Position numbers and translations under genes: made by a program
From: Pseudomonas sp. CFII64
GTDB taxonomy: Bacteria > Pseudomonadota > Gammaproteobacteria > Pseudomonadales > Pseudomonadaceae
Direction: 5' to 3'
Length of the DNA stretch: 59,765 nucleotides
NCBI RefSeq assembly: GCF_000416235.1
Contig: NZ_ATLO01000024.1
Location: 1 to 59,765, forward strand
Shown: positions 45,607 to 54,438 of the stretch, in pieces
How positions within the stretch are numbered: the stretch's first letter is position 1
Layout of the letters: every line of letters begins with the position of its first letter
Notes under the pieces: model-generated
Told to the model about the DNA's origin: nothing
Database searches by the model: none
Seen by the model: the letters and a program-made list of their open reading frames with translations, nothing else

Positions 45607-46122
45607 TTAGACCCTGGCTTCCATCCGCAACAGACTGCTCATCGGTAAAACGACTTTCTGTTCCCGTTGCAGCAGGTTAAGCAGGATCACGGCACGCTCG
45701 GCGCCATCAGCGGCAAGGAAAATCGCCTCGATATCACACAGTTCACCGGCCTTGATCATCACGCGCTCGCCTTGTTGGAAATCGACCCTGGCGACAGGCT
45801 CGTGCAAGCGTCGGCGGATCTGTTCGATGAGCTCATCCTGGACCGGCACCGGATGGCCGCCGAAGGTGACGATGCGCGCCACGCCCCGGGTCGAGCGAAT
45901 CGGGTACCAGTTGTCATGCACCTGATCCATGCGAATGAACAGATAACCCGGGAACAATTCTTCTTCGCTCGCCACTTTCGGCGTGCGTTTTTTCGGCTCG
46001 CCTGACTTCAGCGGTCGATAGCATTCGAAGCTCTGCCGTTGCAAATGCTCTTCTGCGCGGGCCTCCTGACGCGGCTTGGTCTGGATCAGGTACCAACGGG
46101 CGGGGCTATTGAATTGAGACAT
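45607..46122 (-). CDS. rfaH: RfaH/NusG-family transcription antiterminator
   Basis: A 171-residue NusG paralogue of the RfaH type. The NGN domain is residues about 8-105 (RWYLIQTKPRQEARAEEHLQ, then EEELFPGYLFIRM and STRGVARIVTFGG), and a KOW domain follows at about 113-165 (FQQGERVMIKAGELCDIEAI, then RAVILLNLLQREQKVVLPMS). RfaH loads on RNA polymerase paused at ops DNA, suppresses termination and aids translation of long surface-polymer operons. Here the gene is inside such an operon, whose leader has two ops motifs (54147-54158 and 54248-54259). It starts 4 bp after the WbqC gene; longer in-frame starts run into that gene. Confidence 0.9.
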   Translation of the reverse strand: MSQFNSPARWYLIQTKPRQEARAEEHLQRQSFECYRPLKSGEPKKRTPKVASEEELFPGYLFIRMDQVHDNWYPIRSTRGVARIVTFGGHPVPVQDELIEQIRRRLHEPVARVDFQQGERVMIKAGELCDIEAIFLAADGAERAVILLNLLQREQKVVLPMSSLLRMEARV

Positions 46123-46126
46123 ACAT

Positions 46127-46927
46127 TCACTCCACTGCGGTGCGTGTGAACGAGGGTTTCGTGGCGTCCTGCTGGCTGACAAGCTCGGCCAGCAGATCCT
46201 CTTGATTCCCGGTGGCGCCATCGCTGACGGTGAAGCAGGCGAGCATGGCCTGGACCTGTTCGACGCAATTGAACATCAGCACATCGATGATCGACAGGTT
46301 GGGTACGAACGGCTTGCCGAATTGGCGATAGACCACTTCATCCATCTTGAAAAAGCGCACCAGCAGACCATTCCTGGCGAACAGGTCCCGGTCGTACAGC
46401 TCGGCACCGCCGATGGGGTTGAGAAAGGTCGTCGCGGCAAAGGTATGGGCGATATTGATCACCCGGTCCTGCTTGTCGGTGCACGAGTTCAGCTTCAGGT
46501 CAGAGCCGCGCAGAATCGGCGTCACGATGTGCAGATACGCGCACAGCTCGCGGATGACATGCTCGGCGTACAGCGCGAGGTTCTGCTGCGGGAAGCGGAT
46601 CAGGCGCGTCACCAAAGGCATGACCTGTTCGAAGTACGGCGCCTTGCGGTAGTTCTGGGTGATGATGTTGATCAGGCGTTCGGCTTCGTCGCTGAAGGTG
46701 TCGATGAACTGGCGCTGCATGATCGGCAGCTCGAAGCGATCCTTTTTCAGCGGGAAGGTGATCAGCTTTGCCTCGCCGTTGTTCAGAATGCGGTTTCGAT
46801 TGACCCAGCCGGAGCGGATATATTGCAGATCGTCTCCCAGGACGAAGACATCTGCTGCTGCGATCAATTGAAAATAGCCCAGGTAGGGGAAGAGGTATGG
46901 CTGCATCATTGCTATGGTCCTGGCCAT
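46127..46927 (-). CDS. WbqC-like family protein
   Basis: A 266-residue member of the WbqC family. The N-terminal signature is RTIAMMQPYLFPYLGYFQLI followed by ADVFVLGDDLQYIRSGWVNR. WbqC-type genes occur in O-antigen and exopolysaccharide loci; their catalytic role is not settled, though involvement in amino-sugar modification has been suggested. The ATG at 46927 sits 37 bp after the wzc stop. Its place beside a DegT aminotransferase in the same operon fits amino-sugar acylation (inference). Confidence 0.87.
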   Translation of the reverse strand: MARTIAMMQPYLFPYLGYFQLIAAADVFVLGDDLQYIRSGWVNRNRILNNGEAKLITFPLKKDRFELPIMQRQFIDTFSDEAERLINIITQNYRKAPYFEQVMPLVTRLIRFPQQNLALYAEHVIRELCAYLHIVTPILRGSDLKLNSCTDKQDRVINIAHTFAATTFLNPIGGAELYDRDLFARNGLLVRFFKMDEVVYRQFGKPFVPNLSIIDVLMFNCVEQVQAMLACFTVSDGATGNQEDLLAELVSQQDATKPSFTRTAVE

Positions 46928-46964
46928 GCGTAACTCCTTGAGTGTGTTGGGTGATCTTTGCTCG

Positions 46965-49181
46965 TTATTTGCGCACTGGACTGTAGTCGTATCCATAGGC
47001 GGCGCAGTCATAATCTGCGGTCGAAGCCTTGCGTAGCACGCCGTTGAATATGGCGCCCTTGATGACTACACCGTTTTGACCAAGTCGACGCTTGCAGGCT
47101 TCGATTTCCTTGACCGAAGTCAGCCCGAAACGGGTGACCAGCAGGCAGGTTCCGGCCTGGCGACCGACCAGCGTGGCGTCGGTCACGGCCAGGATCGGCG
47201 GCGTGTCGACCAGCACCAGGTCATACAGCGGCGAGAGCTCGGTGAGCATCTTGTTGAAGTTGTCGTGCATCAACAGCTCGGAAGGGTTGGGCGCCGCGAA
47301 GCCGCAGGAAATGAAGTCCAGATTACGCACTTCGGTGTGATGGATGACTTCGCTGCTTTTCAGGCGCGCGGCCAGCGTGTCGGACAGACCGTGCTTGGGT
47401 TGCAGGCCGAACACTTTGTGCAGATAGCCTTTGCGCATATCGGCGTCGATCAGCAGCACGCGCTTGCCAGTCTGGGCGATGATCACCGCCAGGTTGCTGG
47501 AAACGAATGACTTGCCGGCACCCGGCGACGGGCTGGAAATCATCAGCACATTGTTGCGTGCTTCGAGCATTGCAAAATGCAGGCTGGTACGCAGGCTGCG
47601 CAGGGATTCCACCGCCAGTTCGGTCGGTGCCGAGACGCTCAGCAGTCTGGATTCCTTGCTGGCCGTGCGGCTTTGATTGTTCTTTTCCAGGCGTTCCTGT
47701 TGGCGCGAGTAGGGCAGGGATGCGTACACCGGCATGCCAATGTTTTCGATGACTTCCGGGTTGTCCACGCCGCGATAGAACGCCTGGCGAACGAACACTG
47801 TCGCCACCGCGACCAAGACACCCAGCAATGTCGCAATCAGCACGATGAGTTTCTTCATCGGCTTGACCGGTTCTTCGACGTTGGCGTCGGCGTTGTCAAT
47901 GATGCGCACGTTGCCGATGCTGCCAGCGCGCAGAATGTCCTGCTCCTGGCTCTTGTTCAGCATCAAGGTGTACGTCTGGCTGGTGACCTGCATGTCGCGC
48001 GTCAGGCGCAGCAATTCCTGTTGGGTTTCAGGCAGTGTTTCGATCTTTTTCAGCAGCCCCTGTTTCTGCGCTTCCAGCTGGCTCATCTGGCTCATCAAGG
48101 CGCGATAGTTCGGGTGTTCGCGGGTGTACAGCCGCTCCAGTTCGACGCGGCGCATCTTGAGCTCCGAGAGCATCGAATCGAGCTTCACGACCTGATCCAG
48201 GACGCCCTTGGTTTCGATACTCAGGTCCACCGACTTGGCGCTGGTCTGGAAGTTGTTCAAGGCGACTTCCGACGCTTCCAGCTGTTTGCGTACGGCCGGC
48301 AATTGCGAGCGCAGGAAGTCCAGGCGTTGAGCGGCCTCGGCGGAACTGCGTTCGACGTTCTGGCGTACGTAAAGACGGCTGATCTCGTCAACGATCTTGT
48401 TGGCCTTTTCCGGGTCCGGGTCCTGCAACGCCAGGTAGATGATCCCCGAGTCTTTGCCGGCTTCGGTAATCTTCAGGCGTTCCTGATAATTGAGCGCGGC
48501 AGTCAAGGTGCGCAGTTTAGAAACCGTGAACTCAGTCCCCGGCCGGGCATTGAGCGTGGCGACCTGAATCTTCGCACCATGGCCTTCGACAGTCTGATTG
48601 ACGGCTCCGCTGAGAATCTGGTTGCGGTCCTTGTCATACAGCGTGAAGAAACCGGGCTTGCCTGCGACGAGGGTCAGTTTCTCACCCAGCAGATCTTCAG
48701 GAACCTCAAGCTGGAAGACGTCGAGCTTTTCACCACCCCAGGCGTATTGACCCATGCCGAACCACGGCTCGGCGAACTGGCCCGGTCGCTCCGGCTTGAA
48801 GGTGCGGCTGAGATAGCCGCCGATCATCGGGAAGTAATCGGGGCGCTGCACGATGTTCAGCTTCAGGTCATCGACCACCTTGCCCAGCACTGCCCGCGAC
48901 TTGATCAGCTCGATTTCGGTCGTCGCCTGGGACACCGACATCGGTTTGTTGGAGACTTCCGGCGTGCCTTCGATGCCGATTTTCTTCGGCTCGATCTGAA
49001 TCATCGCGTTGGCCTGATAGATCGGTTCGGCAAGTATCGCGTAGGCCAGCCCGACCAAGCAGAACAGCCCGACGATCGAGAAAATCAGGCCCTTATGGTC
49101 GAATAACGTGCGCAAGATAGTTGCCAAATCGATCCGGGAGTCCTGGTAGTAGTCCAGGGAAGAACGGTTCATAGCGGTCAT
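46965..49181 (-). CDS. wzc: Polysaccharide co-polymerase with tyrosine autokinase (Wzc)
   Basis: A 738-residue Wzc. Two membrane segments (about residues 32-52 and 443-463) bracket a periplasmic Wzz-type domain with long coiled-coil stretches (about 270-400). The cytoplasmic BY-kinase has Walker A SSPSPGAGKSFVSSN, Walker A' VLLIDADMRKG and Walker B LVLVDTPP. The C-terminal tyrosine cluster is Y724, Y729, Y731 and Y733. Wzc controls chain length and export with Wza, cycling between phosphorylated and dephosphorylated states. GGAG precedes the ATG at 49181; the gene begins directly after the wzb stop. Confidence 0.95.
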   Translation of the reverse strand: MTAMNRSSLDYYQDSRIDLATILRTLFDHKGLIFSIVGLFCLVGLAYAILAEPIYQANAMIQIEPKKIGIEGTPEVSNKPMSVSQATTEIELIKSRAVLGKVVDDLKLNIVQRPDYFPMIGGYLSRTFKPERPGQFAEPWFGMGQYAWGGEKLDVFQLEVPEDLLGEKLTLVAGKPGFFTLYDKDRNQILSGAVNQTVEGHGAKIQVATLNARPGTEFTVSKLRTLTAALNYQERLKITEAGKDSGIIYLALQDPDPEKANKIVDEISRLYVRQNVERSSAEAAQRLDFLRSQLPAVRKQLEASEVALNNFQTSAKSVDLSIETKGVLDQVVKLDSMLSELKMRRVELERLYTREHPNYRALMSQMSQLEAQKQGLLKKIETLPETQQELLRLTRDMQVTSQTYTLMLNKSQEQDILRAGSIGNVRIIDNADANVEEPVKPMKKLIVLIATLLGVLVAVATVFVRQAFYRGVDNPEVIENIGMPVYASLPYSRQQERLEKNNQSRTASKESRLLSVSAPTELAVESLRSLRTSLHFAMLEARNNVLMISSPSPGAGKSFVSSNLAVIIAQTGKRVLLIDADMRKGYLHKVFGLQPKHGLSDTLAARLKSSEVIHHTEVRNLDFISCGFAAPNPSELLMHDNFNKMLTELSPLYDLVLVDTPPILAVTDATLVGRQAGTCLLVTRFGLTSVKEIEACKRRLGQNGVVIKGAIFNGVLRKASTADYDCAAYGYDYSPVRK

Positions 49182-49634
49182 TTATCTTGTTTCTCCTGAC
49201 TGAAGATAAGGTAGCCAGTCGTCGACACATCGCGAGAGGTGCTCGTAGGTCTGTTCAAAGGCTAATTTTGGTTGCCGGTAGGGGTCGGCTATTTCCATTT
49301 GTTGTTGCCATTTGCCAATCAGAAAAGTCTTGCCGCGAACTTCGGGGGCTAACCTCAAAACGCTTTTGAGTTGGGCGTTTTCCATCAGCAGGATCAGCTC
49401 GGCCTGATGCAACATGTCGCGATCCATCTGGCGGGCGCGGTGCCTGAGTGTCGGCACCTGGTGCATCTGCAAGACCGCCTGGGCCAGCGGGTCGATTGGC
49501 GAATCGAGCATCGCGTGGGTGCCTGCCGAGGCAATCTGCACATCGGCCGCCAGTACACGCTGGCGCAACAGCGCTTCAGCCATGGGGCTGCGGCAGATGT
49601 TGCCGATGCAGATCACCAGGACGTTACTGAACAT
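49182..49634 (-). CDS. wzb: Low-molecular-weight protein tyrosine phosphatase (Wzb)
   Basis: A 150-residue phosphatase. The P-loop ICIGNICRSPMAEALLRQ carries the catalytic Cys at residue 9 with Arg at 15, and the acid-loop aspartate is in EIADPYRQP near residue 118. It dephosphorylates the Wzc tyrosine cluster encoded immediately downstream with no spacing, which allows polymer assembly to cycle. Its start overlaps the preceding GT2 gene by 11 bp. Confidence 0.95.
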   Translation of the reverse strand: MFSNVLVICIGNICRSPMAEALLRQRVLAADVQIASAGTHAMLDSPIDPLAQAVLQMHQVPTLRHRARQMDRDMLHQAELILLMENAQLKSVLRLAPEVRGKTFLIGKWQQQMEIADPYRQPKLAFEQTYEHLSRCVDDWLPYLQSGETR

Positions 49635-50559
49635 GGCCCTTACTTATCGAAGGCATGAGCCGTTTGCCGAGGTTGACGGTGAAGTTGCGCGCCACCATCA
49701 ACAGCGCCTGCAGCTTATGCACCGGCGCCAGTGCCGAAATCGCCAGACCGATGGTTTGCATGAGGAAGTATTCGTACAGTTCCTGATTGCCCTGCCGGTT
49801 GTAGTAATTAGCCAGACTGCTACAGGTTTGCAGGCTCATATGAAGCTTTCGTTTATGGGTACGCATCGAGAAAATGCCGCCCGGATGCACGCGATAGGCG
49901 GCAGGTTTGATCTGGGCGAGAAACTTGCCTTTGCCGACCGCCCCCAGCAGCGACCACCAGCACATGTCATTGAGCGGAGCAACCGGCATCAGCAGTTCTG
50001 GCGGCAGGGTGCAGAGCACATTGCGGAAACACACCGTCAAGGTCGAAATCGGCCGAGCCTTCTGCAGTTGCAGAGCCGTCGCATCGCTGCGTAACTTGCC
50101 CTGCAACTGGATGCCTTTCTCGCCTTCGCTGTCGAACGCCATCGCATCGTGGTAAGTGATGACGTAGTCCGGATGGCTTTCCAGGAAGTCCACCTGGATT
50201 TGCAGTTTGCGCGGATCGGTCCAATAGTCGTCGGCTTCGCAGTACGCGATGTAACGACCCCGGGCTTTGGCAAACAGGCCCGGAACGCAGGGCTTGCCGT
50301 ATTGGTACTGATTCACCGATTGATAGAACGGCCGGATGATCGTCGGATAACGCTCGGTGTATTCGGCGATGATTTGCGCCGTGCCGTCGGTGGAGGCATC
50401 GTCGTTGATCAGGATTTCAAAACTGAACGTCGTCTGTTGGGCCAGAAAACTATCCAGTGTCTGAGCGATGAACGCTGCCTGGTTGTAGGCAGGGCAGACG
50501 ATGCTCACTAGCGGTGGCTGGGAAGGGGCAGTGGACGTTTCTACTGTCTTGTCATCCAT
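49624..50559 (-). CDS. GT2-family glycosyltransferase
   Basis: A 311-residue GT-A transferase. It starts LVSIVCPAYNQAAFIAQTLD, with the nucleotide-binding segment INDDASTDGTAQIIAEY and the DXD-like metal site in YCEADDYWTDPRKLQ. It probably adds one sugar of the repeat unit on the cytoplasmic face of the membrane. It lies between the flippase gene (3 bp upstream) and wzb (11-bp overlap), so translation is tightly coupled. Sugar specificity cannot be read. Confidence 0.92.
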   Translation of the reverse strand: MDDKTVETSTAPSQPPLVSIVCPAYNQAAFIAQTLDSFLAQQTTFSFEILINDDASTDGTAQIIAEYTERYPTIIRPFYQSVNQYQYGKPCVPGLFAKARGRYIAYCEADDYWTDPRKLQIQVDFLESHPDYVITYHDAMAFDSEGEKGIQLQGKLRSDATALQLQKARPISTLTVCFRNVLCTLPPELLMPVAPLNDMCWWSLLGAVGKGKFLAQIKPAAYRVHPGGIFSMRTHKRKLHMSLQTCSSLANYYNRQGNQELYEYFLMQTIGLAISALAPVHKLQALLMVARNFTVNLGKRLMPSISKGHVQ

Positions 50560-50562
50560 GGC

Positions 50563-52077
50563 TCAGGTACTCGGTTTGCTGAACAAAATGAAAATTCTCG
50601 AAGCCAGCGGTTTGTCGCTGGCGGCCACGACGATCAACGTGATCAGGCCGCTGACCGCCAGACCGGCGAATACGCTGAAACGGTCATCGGCCGCGATCAA
50701 CCGAAACAGGGGCTCGCTGATTGCCAGGCCGACGCCGGTCATGACGCTGATGCGCAGAATGTCGCGTAGCCACGTGCCATGAATGCCCGGCGCGAGGCGG
50801 TTGTGGACGATCATCGGCCACACCGCGAACGACACGATGCGCAGGAAAAACCAGGCCAGCGCCGCGCCATAGGCGCCTTGGTAGTGAATCGCCAGGACCA
50901 CCACCGGAACGGTAATCAGCGCTGAAACGACGCTGTACCAGACGTGCAGATTCATTCGCCCATAGGCGTATTGCAGATAGAACTGAAAGGCGCTGACCGC
51001 CATGATCGCGCTGCCCAATGCGTACCAGCACAGAATCGAACGGCTCCATTGGGCGGCGACCTGATCGCCGGTCCAGGCATAGATCAAGGGCTGGGCATGC
51101 AAGGCAATCACCGCAGCCAGCGGAAACAGGAACGTGCAGACGAAGCGGTTGGCAGCCAGAAACAACCCGTGCATATCGTCGCGGCGACCCTCGGCCATCA
51201 ATACGGTCAAGCGCGGCAGCAGGGTTTGCACCAAAGGATTGGTCAGCATCAGGATCCCGGTGGTGATCAACGCCACCAGCGAGAAGTAGCCGTACTGGTC
51301 CAGAGGCAGTTGCTCGGACAGCAATACTTTGTCGATCTGGGTCAGGACGATCCACAGCACCGCCGTGAAGGACATGCTCGCCGCAAACGGAATGATCGGT
51401 TTGACCAGTCGCCAGTTGAACCCGGTGAGCCAATGCGGCGTCGGCATTTGCTGATAGGCGCGCCCGGCAAACATCAAGGTTTCGATCAGACCTACCGCGA
51501 CCTGGAACTCGAAAAAGTCTGCCGGGTCCTGGGAGTAGACGCTGACCAGCAGCAGACCGCCGAAGTAGCGCAGCGTGGCAATGATGATATTGGCCAGGTT
51601 GAGCCAGCCATGTTGCTCCAGGCCCTGAATACCGCTTTTGTAAAGCGTCGAATACAGGCGCAGGGCGATCACCACGCCCATCAGGCTGATGCAATGGATC
51701 AGGGTTTGCGGCTGCAACTCTTTGGCATTGAGCCATTGCAGGGCAATCCACGGGCTGCTCAGGTAAATCGTTACGCAGCACAACAAGGTCAGCGGCAGAA
51801 AGATGATCTCGAATGACCGCAGCAGCTGTCCCGAATTGCGTTCGTTGGCCGGTGTACCTTGCTGATGCGCGACGGCCCGCACCAGGCTGGGCGACAGACC
51901 CGCGTCAAGCAATTGCAACCATGCCTGCATGACTGCAAAGAACCCGATCAGACCGTAGGCCTCGGCGCCCAGATGGCCGAGGTAGAACGGCATGATCAGG
52001 ATACCGACCAGCAAGACGTAGGCCTGCCCGGCATAGTTCAATGCAGTGTTGCGGATCACGGAGCGTTTCGTTTGCAT
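50563..52077 (-). CDS. wzx: Polysaccharide flippase, Wzx/MATE-like
   Basis: A 504-residue membrane protein with about 12-14 hydrophobic segments and the O-unit flippase start KRSVIRNTALNYAGQAYVLL VGILIMPFYL. Members move undecaprenyl-linked repeat units across the inner membrane. The ATG at 52077 lies 5 bp after the DegT stop; an in-frame upstream extension overlaps that gene and is not used. It is the only flippase-type protein in the operon; no Wzy polymerase accompanies it. Confidence 0.9.
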   Translation of the reverse strand: MQTKRSVIRNTALNYAGQAYVLLVGILIMPFYLGHLGAEAYGLIGFFAVMQAWLQLLDAGLSPSLVRAVAHQQGTPANERNSGQLLRSFEIIFLPLTLLCCVTIYLSSPWIALQWLNAKELQPQTLIHCISLMGVVIALRLYSTLYKSGIQGLEQHGWLNLANIIIATLRYFGGLLLVSVYSQDPADFFEFQVAVGLIETLMFAGRAYQQMPTPHWLTGFNWRLVKPIIPFAASMSFTAVLWIVLTQIDKVLLSEQLPLDQYGYFSLVALITTGILMLTNPLVQTLLPRLTVLMAEGRRDDMHGLFLAANRFVCTFLFPLAAVIALHAQPLIYAWTGDQVAAQWSRSILCWYALGSAIMAVSAFQFYLQYAYGRMNLHVWYSVVSALITVPVVVLAIHYQGAYGAALAWFFLRIVSFAVWPMIVHNRLAPGIHGTWLRDILRISVMTGVGLAISEPLFRLIAADDRFSVFAGLAVSGLITLIVVAASDKPLASRIFILFSKPST

Positions 52078-52082
52078 AGCCA

Positions 52083-53204
52083 CTAGATGACCTGAGCGAG
52101 CACAGGGCTTTGGTAATGGGCGTTGCTGAAGCTGCATTCCTCGATGATGGTGTTGATCACTTTGTCTTGATCAGCGCGTTGCAGGCCGGGATAAATCGGC
52201 AGGCATAGCACGCGCTCACTCAAGGCACGGGATTCGGTTTGCGGGATCTGCGGCTGCAGATATTCGAGGGTATCCAGCGATGGGTAGAAGTACCGGCGCG
52301 GATTGATATCCCGGTTGTTGAGTGCGGCACGTACCCGCAGCAGTTGCTGCTCGTCCCGCAAGCCCACCGGGTAATAGCTGTGATTGAGCTGGCTGTTGGC
52401 TTCGGCCTGTTGCAGGTCCAGGTAGTTTTCCAGTCGCGAAGTGTAGCGATAGGCAATTTCGGCGCGTTCTTCGAGGATGTTCTCGATGTCATCGAGCACA
52501 CACAGGCCCATGGCCGCAGAGAACTCGTTGAGTTTGGCGTTGATGCCGATCCCGTCGATCTTGTCGACGTCGGCAATGCCGAAGTTGCACAGCAGGTAGG
52601 CACGCTTGGCAATTTCGTCATCGTTGGTGATGATCGCGCCGCCTTCGACTGTGTGAAACAGTTTGGTGGCGTGAAAGCTCAAGGTGCTGACATCACCCCA
52701 GTTAAGGACGGACTGCCCTGCATGGCGCACCGCGAACGCATGAGCACCGTCGTAGACGACTTTCAGGTTACGTCGACGAGCGATTTCTTCGATGCGTTCG
52801 ACCGCGCATGGATTGCCGAACACATGCGTGCCGACGATGGCTGAAGTGTCTGGCTCGATACGACTTTCAATGTGGTCCGGGGAGATGTTCCAGGTGCTGG
52901 CATCGATATCGGCAAAGATCGGCCGGATGCCTTCCCACTGCAACGAACTGCTGGTCGCGACAAAACTGAAGGGCGTCGTCACGGCGCTGCCGCTCAGGTT
53001 CAAGGCGCGATAGGCGACTTGCAGGGCAAGTGTTCCGTTGTTGGTGAGAATGATGTGTTTGACGCCCAGATAATCCTTGAGGCGATCTTCCAGCTCCGTT
53101 ACCAGCGGCCCGTGATTGGTTAACCAACCCCGCGCATAGATGCCTTCAATGTAGGTCTTGAACTTGCCGATATCGCCCAGGTAGGTTTTGGTTACGTTGA
53201 TCAT
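52083..53204 (-). CDS. DegT/DnrJ/EryC1/StrS sugar aminotransferase
   Basis: A 373-residue PLP-dependent aminotransferase of the sugar-modifying class. The PLP lysine is K181 in SFHATKLFHTVEGGA, and D152 in VYDGAHAFAV binds the pyridine nitrogen. GTLALQVAYRAL and TPFSFVATSSSLQWEG form the substrate-side loops. It would aminate a keto-sugar nucleotide, so the polymer probably contains an amino-deoxy sugar. No dehydratase for making that keto sugar is in the window, so precursors must come from elsewhere. The ATG at 53204 is 70 bp after the PhyH-like gene. Confidence 0.92.
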   Translation of the reverse strand: MINVTKTYLGDIGKFKTYIEGIYARGWLTNHGPLVTELEDRLKDYLGVKHIILTNNGTLALQVAYRALNLSGSAVTTPFSFVATSSSLQWEGIRPIFADIDASTWNISPDHIESRIEPDTSAIVGTHVFGNPCAVERIEEIARRRNLKVVYDGAHAFAVRHAGQSVLNWGDVSTLSFHATKLFHTVEGGAIITNDDEIAKRAYLLCNFGIADVDKIDGIGINAKLNEFSAAMGLCVLDDIENILEERAEIAYRYTSRLENYLDLQQAEANSQLNHSYYPVGLRDEQQLLRVRAALNNRDINPRRYFYPSLDTLEYLQPQIPQTESRALSERVLCLPIYPGLQRADQDKVINTIIEECSFSNAHYQSPVLAQVI

Positions 53205-53274
53205 CGAAGCCTCCATGTCTAACGTTGAACGCGGGAACTGCATATGCCCTGAAGTTGGTTGCGTGCGGCCCCGG

Positions 53275-54063
53275 TTACTGGCCGAGGGTCGATTTCGGAG
53301 GCTGAGCGCCGGTTTTGTCGCTGACCCGACGTGCGCGACGCTGGTTGAATTGCAGGATCAGCCGGGTGGCCAGGCTGCCGGCATGGGGATCGCCGAAATG
53401 AAAGATCGCGGTCGCACGTTTGACGCCGGCGCCGCACGCCTTGTTGGCGTGTAAGGAGCGATAGCCCCAGAACAGGTAGATGTCGCCTGGGACCAGCGGA
53501 ATTGTCTGCGGCTTGAGCCAGCCTCGATCTATGGCCAGCGTCATCAACTTGCGTGTGAAGCGGTTCTGCACCAGGGCCTTTTCAATCACGTTCAGCAGTA
53601 CGCTGTTGCGTACTTTGCGCAGATTGGGAAACACCATCAGATCGCCGCGATCACTGCCTTCAGTGGGAATGAATATCGGTACCAGAGCGGTGACCAGGCT
53701 GGCGTCAAAGTGAAAGCAGTTGGACTCTTTTTGTCCCACATTGCCTTGCACGCAACGCAGCACCGGGAAGATTCGGTCACTTGCCGACTCCTGGTGGGTC
53801 GCCTGGCGGTACAGCGCGCCGACCAGTTGCTTGAAGTCAGGATTGCCCCAGATGCTGCCGAGCAAGCTTTGCGACAGTGCCTTCTCGCCGTGGTAAGCAA
53901 AATATTCGCCGTGATGCAGCTGGGCGTGGGCGTCCGTAAAACCGCGCAGTTGTTGCAATTCAGATTGGCTGATTACGTTGCGCAACCGAGCAAAGCCATT
54001 GGCGTTTATTTCTGCTGCCAGTTGCTCGGCTTGCTGATCATTCATAGGCAATGAAAATGGCAT
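53275..54063 (-). CDS. Phytanoyl-CoA dioxygenase-like protein
   Basis: A 262-residue protein of the PhyH Fe(II)/2-oxoglutarate oxygenase type. The iron triad is readable as H118 and D120 (CFHFDAS) and H205 (YRSLHANKA), with R216 placed to hold 2-oxoglutarate. It is the first gene of the exopolysaccharide operon. No substrate is known; hydroxylation of a lipid-linked or nucleotide sugar, or of an acyl substituent, is a guess from context. CAGGGTGTGAG precedes the ATG at 54063, and a second in-frame ATG is at 54045. Confidence 0.78.
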   Translation of the reverse strand: MPFSLPMNDQQAEQLAAEINANGFARLRNVISQSELQQLRGFTDAHAQLHHGEYFAYHGEKALSQSLLGSIWGNPDFKQLVGALYRQATHQESASDRIFPVLRCVQGNVGQKESNCFHFDASLVTALVPIFIPTEGSDRGDLMVFPNLRKVRNSVLLNVIEKALVQNRFTRKLMTLAIDRGWLKPQTIPLVPGDIYLFWGYRSLHANKACGAGVKRATAIFHFGDPHAGSLATRLILQFNQRRARRVSDKTGAQPPKSTLGQ

Positions 54064-54088
54064 GACTCACACCCTGTGGGTCCGAAGT

Positions 54089-54113
54089 AAAAGGCTCGCC
54101 GTGTCGGCGGGCC
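54089..54113 (-). terminator. Leader terminator-like hairpin before the exopolysaccharide operon
   Basis: On the minus strand GGCCCGCCG (54113-54105) pairs with CGGCGAGCC (54101-54093), with one G-T pair and an ACA loop, then TTTTA. It lies 26 bp before the first start codon and 34 bp after the nearer ops motif. The U-run is short, so it is likely a leaky terminator or pause that an RfaH-modified polymerase would pass. Confidence 0.7.
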
Positions 54114-54146
54114 TGTTTTATTCATCTCAAATGGCGCCTTTGCAGC

Positions 54147-54158
54147 CACGCTACCGCC
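54147..54158 (-). promoter_or_regulatory. ops element, exact GGCGGTAGCGTG
   Basis: The complement of 54147-54158 reads GGCGGTAGCGTG, identical to the 12-base ops signal that recruits RfaH in enterobacterial surface-polymer operons. It is on the transcribed strand of the leader, 84 bp before the first start codon. Confidence 0.88.
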
Positions 54159-54247
54159 CAATCCTGCACATCCGGACTGGTTGAAATCGACTGCAGGCAT
54201 GTAAGTGCTTGAATGAACTTGTTATCTGGCGCAGCAAGGCATCAGGC

Positions 54248-54259
54248 CAAGCTACCGCC
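54248..54259 (-). promoter_or_regulatory. Second ops-like element, GGCGGTAGCTTG
   Basis: The complement of 54248-54259 reads GGCGGTAGCTTG, matching the ops consensus at 11 of 12 positions and keeping the GGTAGC core. It is exactly 101 bp upstream of the perfect ops copy in the same orientation. Confidence 0.72.
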
Positions 54260-54438
54260 ATGCCGAGCAAACTCAGCAATTTATTCAGTTTCCATCAGAC
54301 GAAAGACTCCCACCGACGCAAAGAACTCGCCGTTTAATAACTAACGTCTTGGGCAGAACAAGTGGTGTGTCGGTCGAACAATTCCGCGCGTCACTCTGTG
54401 GCGACGCTGCACTGGCTGGGAAATGTTTGACAGGCATA

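Noticed and set aside
47577..49106. 509-codon plus-strand frame opposite wzc
   Set aside because: Shadow of a clear Wzc gene with all kinase motifs on the other strand.
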